Shown here piece after piece: positions 23,200 to 32,932 of a DNA stretch of 64,000 nucleotides. Position 1 is the stretch's first letter. Every line of letters starts with the position of its first letter. The translations under genes and the position numbers were made by a program. Origin of the DNA: Ruminococcaceae bacterium YAD3003 (GTDB taxonomy: Bacteria; Bacillota; Clostridia; Saccharofermentanales; Saccharofermentanaceae); the NCBI GenBank assembly GCA_900107185.1, contig FNPA01000003.1:1-64000 (forward strand). Direction: 5' to 3'. The notes below the pieces were generated by a model, which was not told where the DNA came from, did not search any database, and was given only the letters and a program-made list of their open reading frames with translations.

Positions 23200-25890
23200 T
23201 TAACCATTAACCTGTGAAGCGAGGACTTCTTCTGCCTTAGCGAGAGCATCAGCGAGCTTGCTTACATCCTTACCGCCTGCCTGAGCCATGTCGGGACGTC
23301 CGCCGCCGCCACCGCCTGCAACCTTCGCAGCTTCCTTGATGATGTTTCCGCAGTGAGCACCCTTCTCATTTGCTGACTTTGTAGCCATAGCTGTGAAAAG
23401 GAGCTTGTCTCCGCCGTTTGCTGCGAGGAATACAACACCGCAGTCGAGCTTGTCACGGATCTTGTCAGCTGTATCTCTCAACGCTGCTGCATCAGCTGCG
23501 TCGCAGGAAGCGATAACTGCCTTAACGCCTCCGATATCCTTAGCACCGGAAATTGCGCTGTCAGCAAATGAACCGGCCTTAGCCTTCTCGATGTCAGCAA
23601 TCTCTTTTTCGAGAGTCTTAACCTCAGTGTGGAGAGCTTCGATTCTCTCTACGATCTTATCCTTAGGTGCCTTGAGGCTTGCAGCTGCGCTGTCGATGAG
23701 GCTTCTGTCAGCCTTGTTCATCTCATAACACTTAGCACCTGTAACAGCTTCGATTCTTCTTACTCCGGCTGCGATACCAGACTCGGAAACGATTCTGAAC
23801 TGGCCTACCTGGCTGCTGTTTGTAAGGTGTGTACCGCCGCAGAACTCGAGATCGAAAGGATCGCTGAAATCACCTACGGATACGACTCTTACCACTTCAC
23901 CATACTTCTCGCCGAAGATAGCTGTAGCACCGAGCTTCTTAGCCTCTTCGATATTCAATACCTTTGTCTCAACAGGAAGTGCCTGGAGAATTACGTCATT
24001 TACCATCTCCTCAACCTTGGAGATCTCTTCAGCTGTCATTGCCTGTGAGTGGTTGAAGTCGAATCTCAAACGGTCGCTGCCTACATAAGAACCTGCCTGC
24101 TCAACATGGCTTCCAAGTGTTTTCTGGAGAGCAGAAAGAAGAATGTGTGTAGCTGTGTGGTTTCTGGCGATAGACATTCTGTTCTTCTTATCGACTTCGA
24201 TGCTGACTGTTTCGCCCTTTGCAAGAGTACCCTTAACTACCTTAAGAGTATGGAGATACTTACCTGCAGCATCCTTATCTACTGAGAGAACTTCAGCCTC
24301 AAAACCGGATGTGAAGATCTTACCTTCGTCATGGATCTGACCACCCATCGTAGCGTAGAGAACTGTCTTATCACAAACAGCGATGATGTCATCACCTTCC
24401 GAAGCACCGTCAACTGTGCTGAGCTTACCGTCAGCATCAGCCTTCAGGATGTAGATAACCTTCGCATCGCACTTGAGGTTATCGTAACCGTCGTAAACTG
24501 TAGCATTGGAATCTTTGGAAACTTCTTCAGGAATCTCACTTACGCTTAATGCGAGGTCTTCTTTTGCCTTTGTAGCTGCTCTGGCAGTTTCCTTCTGCTT
24601 TTCCATTGCAGCCTTAAATCCGTCCTCATCTACCTTGAGACCTTCTTCGGAAGCCATCTCGATAGTAAGCTCGATCGGGAATCCGAATGTATCGTAGAGA
24701 TAGAAAGCGGAATCGCCGTCGATCTCAGAAGAACCTGCCTTCTTCTTATCATCGAGGATCTTCTTGAATTCTTTGATGCCATTCTCAAGTGTGCTCTCGA
24801 ATCTTGCAATCTCCTTATCGAGTTCGTTAAGAATGAACTCACGGTTTTTAGCAAGAAGCGGATAGCTGTCATCGTAAACGCTGTCGATATAGATCTTGGC
24901 AAGATCAAGGATCTGCTCTGTTGTCATTCCGAGTGTTCTTGCGTGTCTTACTGCACGTCTGATGAGACGTCTTAATACATAGCCTGCGCCTGCATTTGAA
25001 GGAACGAGCTTTGCTGCATCACCAATGAGCATAACGCTTGTACGGATGTGGTCAGCGAGGATTCTCATTGACTTTGTAAGCTTCTCGTCAGAATCGTACT
25101 TAACGCCGGAAGACTTCTCAATAAAAGCGATAGCTTCTGTGAAAAGGTCTGTCTTATAAACGTCCTTTGTACCATTGAGGAATGCGAGGATTCTCTCGAG
25201 GCCCCAACCGGTATCTACATTCTTCTGCTTAAGAGGTGTGAGGTGACCATCCTGGTGCTTCTCATACTGCATGAATACGTCGTTACCGATCTCTGTATAT
25301 TTGCCGCATGAGCATCCCGGACCGCAATTAGGACCGCAGTCAGGAACATCAGCAATATAGAACATTTCGCTGTCAGGACCGCAGGGACCATACTCAAGTC
25401 CCCACCAGTTATCGTCTGCACCTAAATAGTAGATGTTCTCCTTCTTGAATCCGGAAGCGATTCTGTACTGAGCGCCTTCCTCATCTCTGGGAGCGTTCTC
25501 GTCGCCTGCGAAAACAGTTGCTGCGAGGTGATCTCTGTCAAATCCGAAAACACCGGTAAGAAGTTCATAACTCCACTTACATCTGTCTTCCTTGAAGTAG
25601 TCACCAAGGCTCCAGCTGCCCATCATCTCGAAAAATGTAACGTGACTTCTGTCACCTACTGAATCGATATCGTTTGTTCGGACACAACCCTGAACATTGC
25701 AAAGTCTTGTTCCTAGGGGATGCTTCTCTCCAAGAAGATAAGGCATCAAAGGCTGCATGCCGGCAACATTAAATAAAACGCCTGTTGAACCGTCAGATAC
25801 TAATGATACGGCACCTACATCAACGTGACCTCTCTCAATGTAAAATTCCTTCCAGGTCTTTCTAAGCTCTTTTGATGTGAATTGTCTCAT
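23200..25890 (-). CDS. alaS: Alanyl-tRNA synthetase
   Basis: The 896-residue protein has the class II catalytic domain (FTSKELRKTWKEFYIERGH, motif 2 region RLCNVQGCVRTNDID, GWGLERILAFLNGTKDVY), the tRNA-recognition domain, the editing domain with zinc-binding pattern HTATHILLSALQKTLG ... CGGTHLTNSSQVGQF, and the C-terminal DHHA1-like part with Gly-rich GGGGGGRPDMAQAGGKD. It charges tRNA-Ala and edits Ser/Gly. Upstream spacing to the divergent side is only 66 bases, and no T-box leader is visible. Confidence 0.98.
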   Translation of the reverse strand: MRQFTSKELRKTWKEFYIERGHVDVGAVSLVSDGSTGVLFNVAGMQPLMPYLLGEKHPLGTRLCNVQGCVRTNDIDSVGDRSHVTFFEMMGSWSLGDYFKEDRCKWSYELLTGVFGFDRDHLAATVFAGDENAPRDEEGAQYRIASGFKKENIYYLGADDNWWGLEYGPCGPDSEMFYIADVPDCGPNCGPGCSCGKYTEIGNDVFMQYEKHQDGHLTPLKQKNVDTGWGLERILAFLNGTKDVYKTDLFTEAIAFIEKSSGVKYDSDEKLTKSMRILADHIRTSVMLIGDAAKLVPSNAGAGYVLRRLIRRAVRHARTLGMTTEQILDLAKIYIDSVYDDSYPLLAKNREFILNELDKEIARFESTLENGIKEFKKILDDKKKAGSSEIDGDSAFYLYDTFGFPIELTIEMASEEGLKVDEDGFKAAMEKQKETARAATKAKEDLALSVSEIPEEVSKDSNATVYDGYDNLKCDAKVIYILKADADGKLSTVDGASEGDDIIAVCDKTVLYATMGGQIHDEGKIFTSGFEAEVLSVDKDAAGKYLHTLKVVKGTLAKGETVSIEVDKKNRMSIARNHTATHILLSALQKTLGSHVEQAGSYVGSDRLRFDFNHSQAMTAEEISKVEEMVNDVILQALPVETKVLNIEEAKKLGATAIFGEKYGEVVRVVSVGDFSDPFDLEFCGGTHLTNSSQVGQFRIVSESGIAAGVRRIEAVTGAKCYEMNKADRSLIDSAAASLKAPKDKIVERIEALHTEVKTLEKEIADIEKAKAGSFADSAISGAKDIGGVKAVIASCDAADAAALRDTADKIRDKLDCGVVFLAANGGDKLLFTAMATKSANEKGAHCGNIIKEAAKVAGGGGGGRPDMAQAGGKDVSKLADALAKAEEVLASQVNG

Positions 25891-25956
25891 CGGTGCTACT
25901 ACTCCTTAATAATAATAAAACTTAGAAATTATAAATCGTTTAATTTCTCTTTGCAA

Positions 25957-27048
25957 TCAGAGGCAGTTAAGTTTTGCGGCCTGTGCTGCTTTCTTAATAT
26001 ATTCACCGTATTTGCTGCATACTTCATCGTTATCGATCTCGATATCTACATCCTCAAAGGTCGAGAGTTCGAAAAGATCCGTGAAAAGAGTCGGGGCTGT
26101 TCCGGTTGTTACGCTGATTCTCAGAATTCCCTTCCCGAGTTTTGTATCATCTGCGATCCTGACCTTGTCGCTTACTTTTGAAGCGAATGCTCCGTACGCT
26201 TTGAGTGCATCCTTACGGCTCTTGCCTTTTATCGTTATCTCAATAGGTATCGGTCTTCCACTCGAGAAAGCTGACAATGAGTTCTCAACAAAACTCTTGA
26301 GCTCCTGCTCCTTTAATCTCTCATTCTTAAAATCAACATAAGAGGCATGGTCAAGAAGAGAGACACTGGCCATTCGGTCAACCCTGTAACGGCGCAAAGC
26401 AGAAGACAATGACTGATCCCTGTCGAGGTCCTTAGCTGCTTCATTATCAATTGCAATCAGGTAATAGCAATTGTTTTTCCAGTCGAGAGCCATCGGCGAT
26501 ACGATTTTATCCGTTTTCTCAGTGAGTTCACTTCCTAACATATATCCGTACGCAATCTTCAGGGGACGCTTCTCCTCAATAGCACTTCTGATGCTGTTAA
26601 GTCTGAAAATACTCCTCTTATCCACCTTCTCGTAATGCGGGTAAAGTGCTCTTTTCAGGTAACCTTCGGGAAAATATGTAGGGAACATCTTTGTGATCTT
26701 CTCACACAGATCCGAATCAACGAATGTCGTTGTACTGATAGCATCGACTATGAGTCTTGCCTCGTCGATGGATATCTCGTCAATGAGCTCTCCCCTTCTG
26801 TATTTCTTCCCTTCCGTATAGATCCAGGCATCATCTGTAGTCTTGCCGGATTTCTGGACATATTCATTGATCTTATTGATATCTGCGTAGATCGATTTGC
26901 GTTCAAATACGGTACCTGTTTTTTCCTCCAGATAAGCGATCAATTCACTTACGGAAACTGATTCATTACCGCCTTCGGAATTGACTTGATTCTTGAAATA
27001 ATCGTAGATGAACAGGATCTTAAGTTTGGATAATTCACTGTTTGCCAT
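25957..27048 (-). CDS. WYL-domain transcriptional regulator
   Basis: The 363-residue protein has an N-terminal winged helix (KLKILFIYDYFKNQ ... SVSELIAYLEEKTGTVFERKSIYADINKI) and a WYL-type ligand domain, with IAYGYMLGSEL, KIVSPMALDWKNNCYYLIAID and YRVDRMASVSLLD. WYL regulators sense small molecules or nucleic-acid intermediates and often repress their own promoter. It has an ideal GGAGG ribosome site. A partly palindromic motif sits 34 bases upstream (27082-27103), a likely autoregulatory site, and a close copy lies at 805-826. Confidence 0.9.
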   Translation of the reverse strand: MANSELSKLKILFIYDYFKNQVNSEGGNESVSVSELIAYLEEKTGTVFERKSIYADINKINEYVQKSGKTTDDAWIYTEGKKYRRGELIDEISIDEARLIVDAISTTTFVDSDLCEKITKMFPTYFPEGYLKRALYPHYEKVDKRSIFRLNSIRSAIEEKRPLKIAYGYMLGSELTEKTDKIVSPMALDWKNNCYYLIAIDNEAAKDLDRDQSLSSALRRYRVDRMASVSLLDHASYVDFKNERLKEQELKSFVENSLSAFSSGRPIPIEITIKGKSRKDALKAYGAFASKVSDKVRIADDTKLGKGILRISVTTGTAPTLFTDLFELSTFEDVDIEIDNDEVCSKYGEYIKKAAQAAKLNCL

Positions 27049-27081
27049 ATGTCAGCCTCCGGTAAGAATATTGATGGAATA

Positions 27082-27103
27082 ATAGTACCATTAACCGTAC
27101 TTT
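27082..27103 (-). promoter_or_regulatory. Possible WYL operator, copy 2
   Basis: This contains AGTAC, eight bases, GTACT, an inverted repeat, in the space between the WYL gene and its divergent DUF1015 neighbour. It matches 20 of 22 bases of 805-826. The function is inference. Confidence 0.4.
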
Positions 27104-27231
27104 AAGTTAAGTTAAAGATGCCCTGAAATCAACAAATCCGTTGAATATAGGAATCACAGTTCGAACATTTTTTCGAGCAGCGCGAAAAATATAAAAAAGC
27201 CTGATTTTATCCCCAAATCAGAGCCTGTCCG

Positions 27232-27240
27232 TGATAGAAT
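27232..27240 (+). promoter_or_regulatory. Extended -10 promoter of the DUF1015 operon
   Basis: TGATAGAAT matches an extended -10 element (TGN then TAGAAT), 37 bases upstream of the TTG start codon. No clear -35 box is seen. Confidence 0.45.
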
Positions 27241-27276
27241 GGTAAGCACTTTATTCGATTTGGTGGGGTGTAGAAA

Positions 27277-28539
27277 TTGAGAACCGTTAATGAACTCGGT
27301 TTTGCGGTACCGGATATCCTTATTCCGCAGCAAGGTACAGATCTTAAGAAATGGGCAGTAATCGCCTGCGATCAATACACATCAGAACCTGAATATTGGG
27401 AGAACGTAAACAAAGAAGCAGGAGATGCTCCTTCCACTCTCAATCTGGTTCTTCCTGAAGTATATCTTAATACCGATAAGGAAACTGAAAAGCTCGGATC
27501 AATTGCTAAAACAGCACGTAAATATCTTGATGACGGCATTCTTCAGAGCCTTGGAACAGGTTTTATCTTAACTGACAGATCCACATCACTTCATCCGTCA
27601 AGAAGAGGCCTTATGGCTGCGATCGATCTTGAGGGATATAGCTTTGAACCCGGCAACAAGAATATCTGCAGAGCCACAGAAGGTACTGTTCTCTCCAGAA
27701 TTCCTCCGAGAGTAAGAATCAGAGCTAATTCACCTTTGGAACTCCCCCATATCATGATCCTTATTGATGATCCTAAGGGAATTACAATCGAGAAGGCTTT
27801 TGACATGGCAGCTGCAGAAGGCCTTAAGCCTTTGTATGACACAGATCTCATGCTCGGATCAGGCCACATCACAGGCACATTCATTCCTGACGGTTCTGCA
27901 ATTGCAGAATCAATCGTTAACGGCCTTTCAACACTTAAGGCTGATAATTCAGACGGCCTGTTGTTCCTCGTTGGCGACGGTAACCATTCTCTCGCTTCTG
28001 CAAAGGCACATTGGGAGAACATCAGAAAGAATCTTTCTGACGAAGAAAAGCTCAGCCACCCTGCAAGATATGCGCTCGCAGAGATCGTTAATATTCACGA
28101 TAAGGGCCTTGATTTTGAGCCTATTCACAGAGTTATCTTCAATATTTCAGGGGAAGAATTCATCGCTAAGGCAAAAGAATATTTCAAGGACAACGGCATT
28201 GAACTTAATGGTTCTGCTGAAGGAAAGCAAACATTCACAGTCGTTACTGAAGGTAATGAAGATGTTACTGTTTCTCTTGCAAATCCTCCACACACGCTGG
28301 CTGTCGGTTCAGTACAGATGATGATCGACGCTCTGGGTCTTGAGTGTGACTATATTCACGGTGAAGACTCTGTAAGAAAGCTTGCAACTGCAGGCAATAC
28401 AGGTGTTCTGGTTCCCGCCATCAGCAAAGATACTTTCTTTGCCACAGTAGAAAAAGAAGGCGTTTTCCCGAGAAAGACTTTCTCAATGGGTGAAGCTTTC
28501 GAGAAGAGATTTTATCTTGAGGCTAAGAATATCGAATGA
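27277..28539 (+). CDS. DUF1015 domain protein
   Basis: The 420-residue protein matches DUF1015: it opens with NELGFAVPDILIPQQGTDLKKWAVIACDQYTSEPEYW, and contains LLFLVGDGNHSLASAKAHWE, the signature DGNHR/S-like motif, and ends GEAFEKRFYLEAKNI. It may act as an SerK-like kinase; related DUF1015 proteins have been proposed as ADP/ATP-dependent serine kinases, but the function here is unproven. The start codon is TTG with GGTGGGGTG upstream. It begins a three-gene operon whose members overlap by four bases. Confidence 0.88.
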   Translation: MRTVNELGFAVPDILIPQQGTDLKKWAVIACDQYTSEPEYWENVNKEAGDAPSTLNLVLPEVYLNTDKETEKLGSIAKTARKYLDDGILQSLGTGFILTDRSTSLHPSRRGLMAAIDLEGYSFEPGNKNICRATEGTVLSRIPPRVRIRANSPLELPHIMILIDDPKGITIEKAFDMAAAEGLKPLYDTDLMLGSGHITGTFIPDGSAIAESIVNGLSTLKADNSDGLLFLVGDGNHSLASAKAHWENIRKNLSDEEKLSHPARYALAEIVNIHDKGLDFEPIHRVIFNISGEEFIAKAKEYFKDNGIELNGSAEGKQTFTVVTEGNEDVTVSLANPPHTLAVGSVQMMIDALGLECDYIHGEDSVRKLATAGNTGVLVPAISKDTFFATVEKEGVFPRKTFSMGEAFEKRFYLEAKNIE

Positions 28540-29693
28540 TGGATTCCGATAACGAAATCTTTATTGATGAGAGCAAAACTGTCTGCATTATCGGCTCCGG
28601 ACTGTCCGGTCTGACTTGCGGTATGAAGCTTGCAAAAGCAGGCTTCAATGTTACTGTCGTCGAGGAGCTCGCTTCTCCCGGCGGTCTGCTCGCATATACA
28701 AGAATCGGAAGAGAATATTTGGAGCTCCTCCCTCACCACCTTAGAAAGAGCGACAAGGCTTTGCTCGCATTATCCAAGGAGATGGGCGTAGAAGATAAGA
28801 TCAACTGGTTTGATTCAGCATGGTCAGGTAAAGCATCCCACCGCAAAGTCGGATATTACGACGGTGGTTTTGCATGCCTTATCTCCAGCCTCATGCAGGA
28901 GATAACAGATAACGGCGGACATATCTACTATTCAACCACCGTTGCTGAAATCGCGAGACTCGGCAGCGGAATGTACCGCACCAGCTGCATTCTGTCCAAC
29001 TCTACAAGAGTCGTTATCGACAGCGCTTATGTTGTTTTCACCGGCTCATGCAGAACATTCGTAAATGTAAGTCACGGCCTCCCCATCGCAATGGATGACA
29101 GGGATATCCTCATGAACGTTACATACAGCGCGAAGATTACCGCCATGATGGTAATGAAGCACGAGTTGTCGCAGATGTTCTACCAGGTTCCTCCCAAGGA
29201 TTCCGGACTTCCCTTCAAGGCGATCATCAATCACACGAGCGCATTCGGCGAGCGTAATTATGGCGGACATGTAGTCTATCTGGTTGGATCATGTTCCATT
29301 ACTGATTCACTTTGGATCGACTCTGATGCAAACATCATGCTCAAGTATTTTGCAGGTCTTCGTAAGCTCTACCCTTCACTTCGTAAATCCGATGTCAAAT
29401 CATGGCGTCTTACAAAGACACGCTATGCACTTACTTCACAATATCCTGAGATCGATCTTACAAACCCTTGTGAGAACCTTTATGTATGTTCAACAGGACT
29501 TACAAAGTATGCCACTAACGATACACCCGAGAATCACATGGATTCCGTTGTCGCTCTGGCAGGAAAGATCAGTTCAGAAATTATTAAGTCTTACGAGGCT
29601 TCTGTTGAGCGCGCTGCAAATCCTATTCCGGTTACAGAGCTTAACGTTCAGGATAATACAGTAAAAGACCCGCTCGAAGGAGTTCTGTCATGA
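28536..29693 (+). CDS. FAD-dependent oxidoreductase (amine oxidase / phytoene desaturase-like)
   Basis: A 385-residue flavoprotein with the Rossmann dinucleotide motif VCIIGSGLSGLTCGMKLAKA near residues 13-32, VVEELASPGGLLAYT (the conserved E-GG pattern) and a C-terminal part like the GMC-less amine oxidase/phytoene desaturase group (YVCSTGLTKYATNDTPENHMDSVV). Substrate unknown; an isoprenoid, lipid or sugar-lipid is plausible from the membrane context. It overlaps the DUF1015 gene and the following gene by four bases each (ATGA). Confidence 0.85.
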   Translation: MMDSDNEIFIDESKTVCIIGSGLSGLTCGMKLAKAGFNVTVVEELASPGGLLAYTRIGREYLELLPHHLRKSDKALLALSKEMGVEDKINWFDSAWSGKASHRKVGYYDGGFACLISSLMQEITDNGGHIYYSTTVAEIARLGSGMYRTSCILSNSTRVVIDSAYVVFTGSCRTFVNVSHGLPIAMDDRDILMNVTYSAKITAMMVMKHELSQMFYQVPPKDSGLPFKAIINHTSAFGERNYGGHVVYLVGSCSITDSLWIDSDANIMLKYFAGLRKLYPSLRKSDVKSWRLTKTRYALTSQYPEIDLTNPCENLYVCSTGLTKYATNDTPENHMDSVVALAGKISSEIIKSYEASVERAANPIPVTELNVQDNTVKDPLEGVLS

Positions 29694-32362
29694 GTAGATC
29701 CGGAGATTCACTTTTTGAGTCTGCTTCACCTTTACGTTTTCTTTTGATACTCGTTCCTTTCGTAGCAGCATCCGTAATCGGATTCTGCACTATGGGAACT
29801 ACCGATACGGCTTACGCTGTCTGGTGGGCATTTGTACTTATGCTCTTCGGACTCGTTACTCTGCCGCTTGCGACCAAACTGTGGGAAAGATTTTCTTCCG
29901 GCGGTTTTTTCCTGTCGCAGCCGATGGGCCTGATATTAACCTGTCTTGTTTTATGGACATTGGGACATCTTAAGCTGTTCAGGATCAACCTCCTGTGCAT
30001 CATTCTTTCTGCGCTGATCGTCGGCGCTCTGTGTTATATTCCTAAGACATTCAGAGAATCGTTTATAAAGAAATTAAACACAGAAGGATTTATCGAAGCA
30101 GTATTCATCGAGGAAATCGCATTCCTGATCGTCTTCGTTCTGATGTGCTATTTCAAAGGTTTCCTTCCTGATATCAACGGACAGGAAAAATACATGGACT
30201 ACGGTTTCATTATGTCCATGCTGAGAAATGACAGACTCCCTGCCAACGATATGTGGCTGTCCGGATTCTCTATTAACTACTATTATTTCGGCCAGTACAT
30301 CTGGTCAGTAATGATTAAAACTACGGGTATCTATTCCGGCATCGGCTACAACCTCGCGATGTGTTCAGCAACTGCGATTCCTTTCGCAATGAGTTTTTCA
30401 ATCGGAAAGTTCCTTATTGAAGGTGCTGCCGAAAAGGGATTCAACAACAATAAGATCATTAAGTATGTCGCAGGTCTCGTTACCGGTTGTGCTGTATCAA
30501 TCTGGGGTAACTCACACGCATTCTATTATGATCAGGACAGCATCGGGAACGGCTTTCTTAACGTATTTAAATCACTAGGCATCGATGTTGGAAGAACGGA
30601 TAATTTCTTTTATCCCGACAGCACCAGATATATCGGATGGAACCCTGCAGTCACGGAAAACGGCGGAGATTATACGATCGAAGAATTCCCGTTTTATTCC
30701 TATCTCGTAGGAGATCTTCACGCGCACGTAATCTCGATGATGATAGTCCTCATTATCGCTGCTATCGTTCTGTCTATGATCTGTTCAGTTAAACTTCCTT
30801 CTAACAACGAAGTTGCTGCACGTCCCGGAATCAATAATCTCAGTGGAAAAGGTCTTCTCCGTGAGTTCGATTCATCTATAACTTTGGGACTTGTTTTATG
30901 TGCCATCCTTCTTGGTTGTGCCCAGATGACAAACTATTGGGACTTCCTCATCTACTTCGTTTTCTGTTCGATGGGATGTTTCATTATCAACATTATCAGG
31001 TCACCAAAATTCACAACTGTTGGCGGTGCGTTTTTCTTTGTTGCAAACGTTATCTCTATATTGGTTGTATATCTGAGAGCAGGTGACCAACCGGCAATCC
31101 TGGTTATTATACAGGCATTGATCATGATCTCTTCTTTCCTGTTCTGTGTTGTAACGCCTTCAGCTCTGCCCAGAACATCATTCCAGATGAGTTTCATTTT
31201 CACTGTCGCATCAGTTGTCGCGTTGCCGTTCAACCTCAATTTCGACATGATCTCCAATTCATTGGGTGCTGTTAAGAACCGTTCTTCTTTATATCAGCTG
31301 TTCATTCTCTGGGGAACACACGTAATAATCAGCGTAGCCTTTATGGTTATTGTTTTTGTGAATAAGAATTTCAGATATATCTCTTCTGCCAAAGCGAAAA
31401 AGAAGGCAGCAGCAAATAATACCAATGCTGAAGTAGTCGGACAGGAGAATACATTTACCAACCCCGTACAGAAATTCTTCGGTCAGCGCAACCTTATAGA
31501 TATCTTCAGCTGCGGAATGACGATCGTAGGTCTGATGCTCCTTATAGCTCCTGAAATATTCTATGTAAGAGATATTTATACAGGCGGATATTTGCGTTCC
31601 AATACAATGTTCAAATTCACTTTCGCCGGATTCATAATCCTGTCGATTACCATGATCTACGGCATTGTAAGACTTCTCTGGTTCGTAAATAAAAAAGGAA
31701 AGTATTCAATGTCTTTATTCGTTGTTGCCCTTGTCTTCGCTGTATTACTCATAATTCCTGCTCATTACACGATGGTATCCCTGAAGCAGCGTTGCGGTGA
31801 GTTAAAACGCGAAAGATATAAGACTTTGGATGGAACTGCTTATATTGATGAATATACAAGTCACATGGTGAACACCACATATACAGGTAATCTGAAATCT
31901 TATAAGGCAGCTGTCGACTGGTTTAATACAAGCGTTGACGGCAGTCCTGTTATCTGCGAAGCATATGCTGACAGTTATACTGATGGCTGCATGATCTCAG
32001 CTTACACCGGTCTGCCTACTGTTTTCGGATGGCAGACACACGAGTGGTTGTGGAGATTCCACGGTATTGTTGACGAGAAGACTGATACTCTGGTTTCTGA
32101 TCCGGCTAATGATGTCTGGAAGATCTATATCACTCCTCGTCACAACGATGTTAATACTCTCTATTTGAGCACGTATACACCTGAAGTTCAGGCGATAATT
32201 GATAAGTACCAGATCGAGTACATTGTTGTCGGTGAAATAGAGCGTTGTAAATACGGTTACGACAATTCACAGACTTTCTCTGAGCTCGGAACTGAAGTGT
32301 TCAGATATGAGGATCTCGTAGTATTTAAGGTAAACCCTGCTCCGGTAGAAGCGGTAATCTGA
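29690..32362 (+). CDS. DUF2298 (YYY) giant polytopic membrane protein
   Basis: The 890-residue protein is a DUF2298 family member, with many hydrophobic segments (at least fifteen are visible) and the family's NYYYFGQYIW motif near residue 196, PDINGQEKYMDYGFIMSMLR before it, and LVGDLHAHVISM (about residue 339). DUF2298 proteins are poorly understood glycosyltransferase-like membrane proteins known in archaea, Chloroflexi and a few Firmicutes. The C-terminal 150 residues are extracytoplasmic and contain conserved-looking YKAAVDWFN and YIVVGEIERCKYG stretches. It is the last gene of the operon. Confidence 0.9.
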   Translation: MSRSGDSLFESASPLRFLLILVPFVAASVIGFCTMGTTDTAYAVWWAFVLMLFGLVTLPLATKLWERFSSGGFFLSQPMGLILTCLVLWTLGHLKLFRINLLCIILSALIVGALCYIPKTFRESFIKKLNTEGFIEAVFIEEIAFLIVFVLMCYFKGFLPDINGQEKYMDYGFIMSMLRNDRLPANDMWLSGFSINYYYFGQYIWSVMIKTTGIYSGIGYNLAMCSATAIPFAMSFSIGKFLIEGAAEKGFNNNKIIKYVAGLVTGCAVSIWGNSHAFYYDQDSIGNGFLNVFKSLGIDVGRTDNFFYPDSTRYIGWNPAVTENGGDYTIEEFPFYSYLVGDLHAHVISMMIVLIIAAIVLSMICSVKLPSNNEVAARPGINNLSGKGLLREFDSSITLGLVLCAILLGCAQMTNYWDFLIYFVFCSMGCFIINIIRSPKFTTVGGAFFFVANVISILVVYLRAGDQPAILVIIQALIMISSFLFCVVTPSALPRTSFQMSFIFTVASVVALPFNLNFDMISNSLGAVKNRSSLYQLFILWGTHVIISVAFMVIVFVNKNFRYISSAKAKKKAAANNTNAEVVGQENTFTNPVQKFFGQRNLIDIFSCGMTIVGLMLLIAPEIFYVRDIYTGGYLRSNTMFKFTFAGFIILSITMIYGIVRLLWFVNKKGKYSMSLFVVALVFAVLLIIPAHYTMVSLKQRCGELKRERYKTLDGTAYIDEYTSHMVNTTYTGNLKSYKAAVDWFNTSVDGSPVICEAYADSYTDGCMISAYTGLPTVFGWQTHEWLWRFHGIVDEKTDTLVSDPANDVWKIYITPRHNDVNTLYLSTYTPEVQAIIDKYQIEYIVVGEIERCKYGYDNSQTFSELGTEVFRYEDLVVFKVNPAPVEAVI

Positions 32363-32926
32363 TCAGACAGAAGACAGTTCTGTTTCAGGATCGATCTTTA
32401 CTGTCTTCTTTTCTGTTCCTTCGCCTTCATCATAGGTAAGTTCAGCCATAACAAGAGCTATTGGACACTTTATCCTGCTCCCGTATTTGCCGTCTCCTGC
32501 CAATGGATGTTTTCTGGACGCGAACTGCGTTCTTATCTGATGCGTTCTTCCTGTATCAAGAGTGACCGATACAAAGGAGATATCTTTTTCTTCGTTATAG
32601 GATAAAACCCTGTAACTCAATCTTGCTTCTTTGACGCCTTTTCTCATGCGCTTTACGGGGAACGTGCGGTTAGTTCTGGAATCATGGAACAGCAGATCTT
32701 CCATTGTACCTTCTGTAATTTCAAATCCGCCCTGGCAGACAAGATAGTATTTCTTATCTAATATCCTGATTCTTTTGCCTGAATCTGCAACAGCTATCAC
32801 ACCGGGCACCGGTACATCCAGACGTGACAGAGCTGATAATCCGGAAGGCGCGATCTTCTCGCTGTCTTCGCCTCTCTCTTTATAAAGGATCTGGTATCCT
32901 TCGCCCTCCGAAAGCACTCTCGACAT
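32363..32926 (-). CDS. Short RluA-family pseudouridine synthase-like protein
   Basis: This 187-residue protein has the core of RluA/RluD pseudouridine synthases: SRLDVPVPGVIAVA corresponds to HRLDxxTSGLLVxA with the catalytic Asp retained (RLD), and TLDTGRTHQIRTQFASRKHPLAGDGKYG is the classic RluA motif. It is much shorter than family members (around 300): the S4 domain and most of the region before the RLD motif are missing, and the His and TSG residues are changed. It may be an unusual but active enzyme or a decayed one. It lies 7 bases after the GH32-like gene. Confidence 0.75.
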   Translation of the reverse strand: MSRVLSEGEGYQILYKERGEDSEKIAPSGLSALSRLDVPVPGVIAVADSGKRIRILDKKYYLVCQGGFEITEGTMEDLLFHDSRTNRTFPVKRMRKGVKEARLSYRVLSYNEEKDISFVSVTLDTGRTHQIRTQFASRKHPLAGDGKYGSRIKCPIALVMAELTYDEGEGTEKKTVKIDPETELSSV

Positions 32927-32932
32927 ATGGGT

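Noticed and set aside
25891-25956. T-box leader before alaS
   Set aside because: The leader is only 66 bases long with no specifier or T-box sequence.
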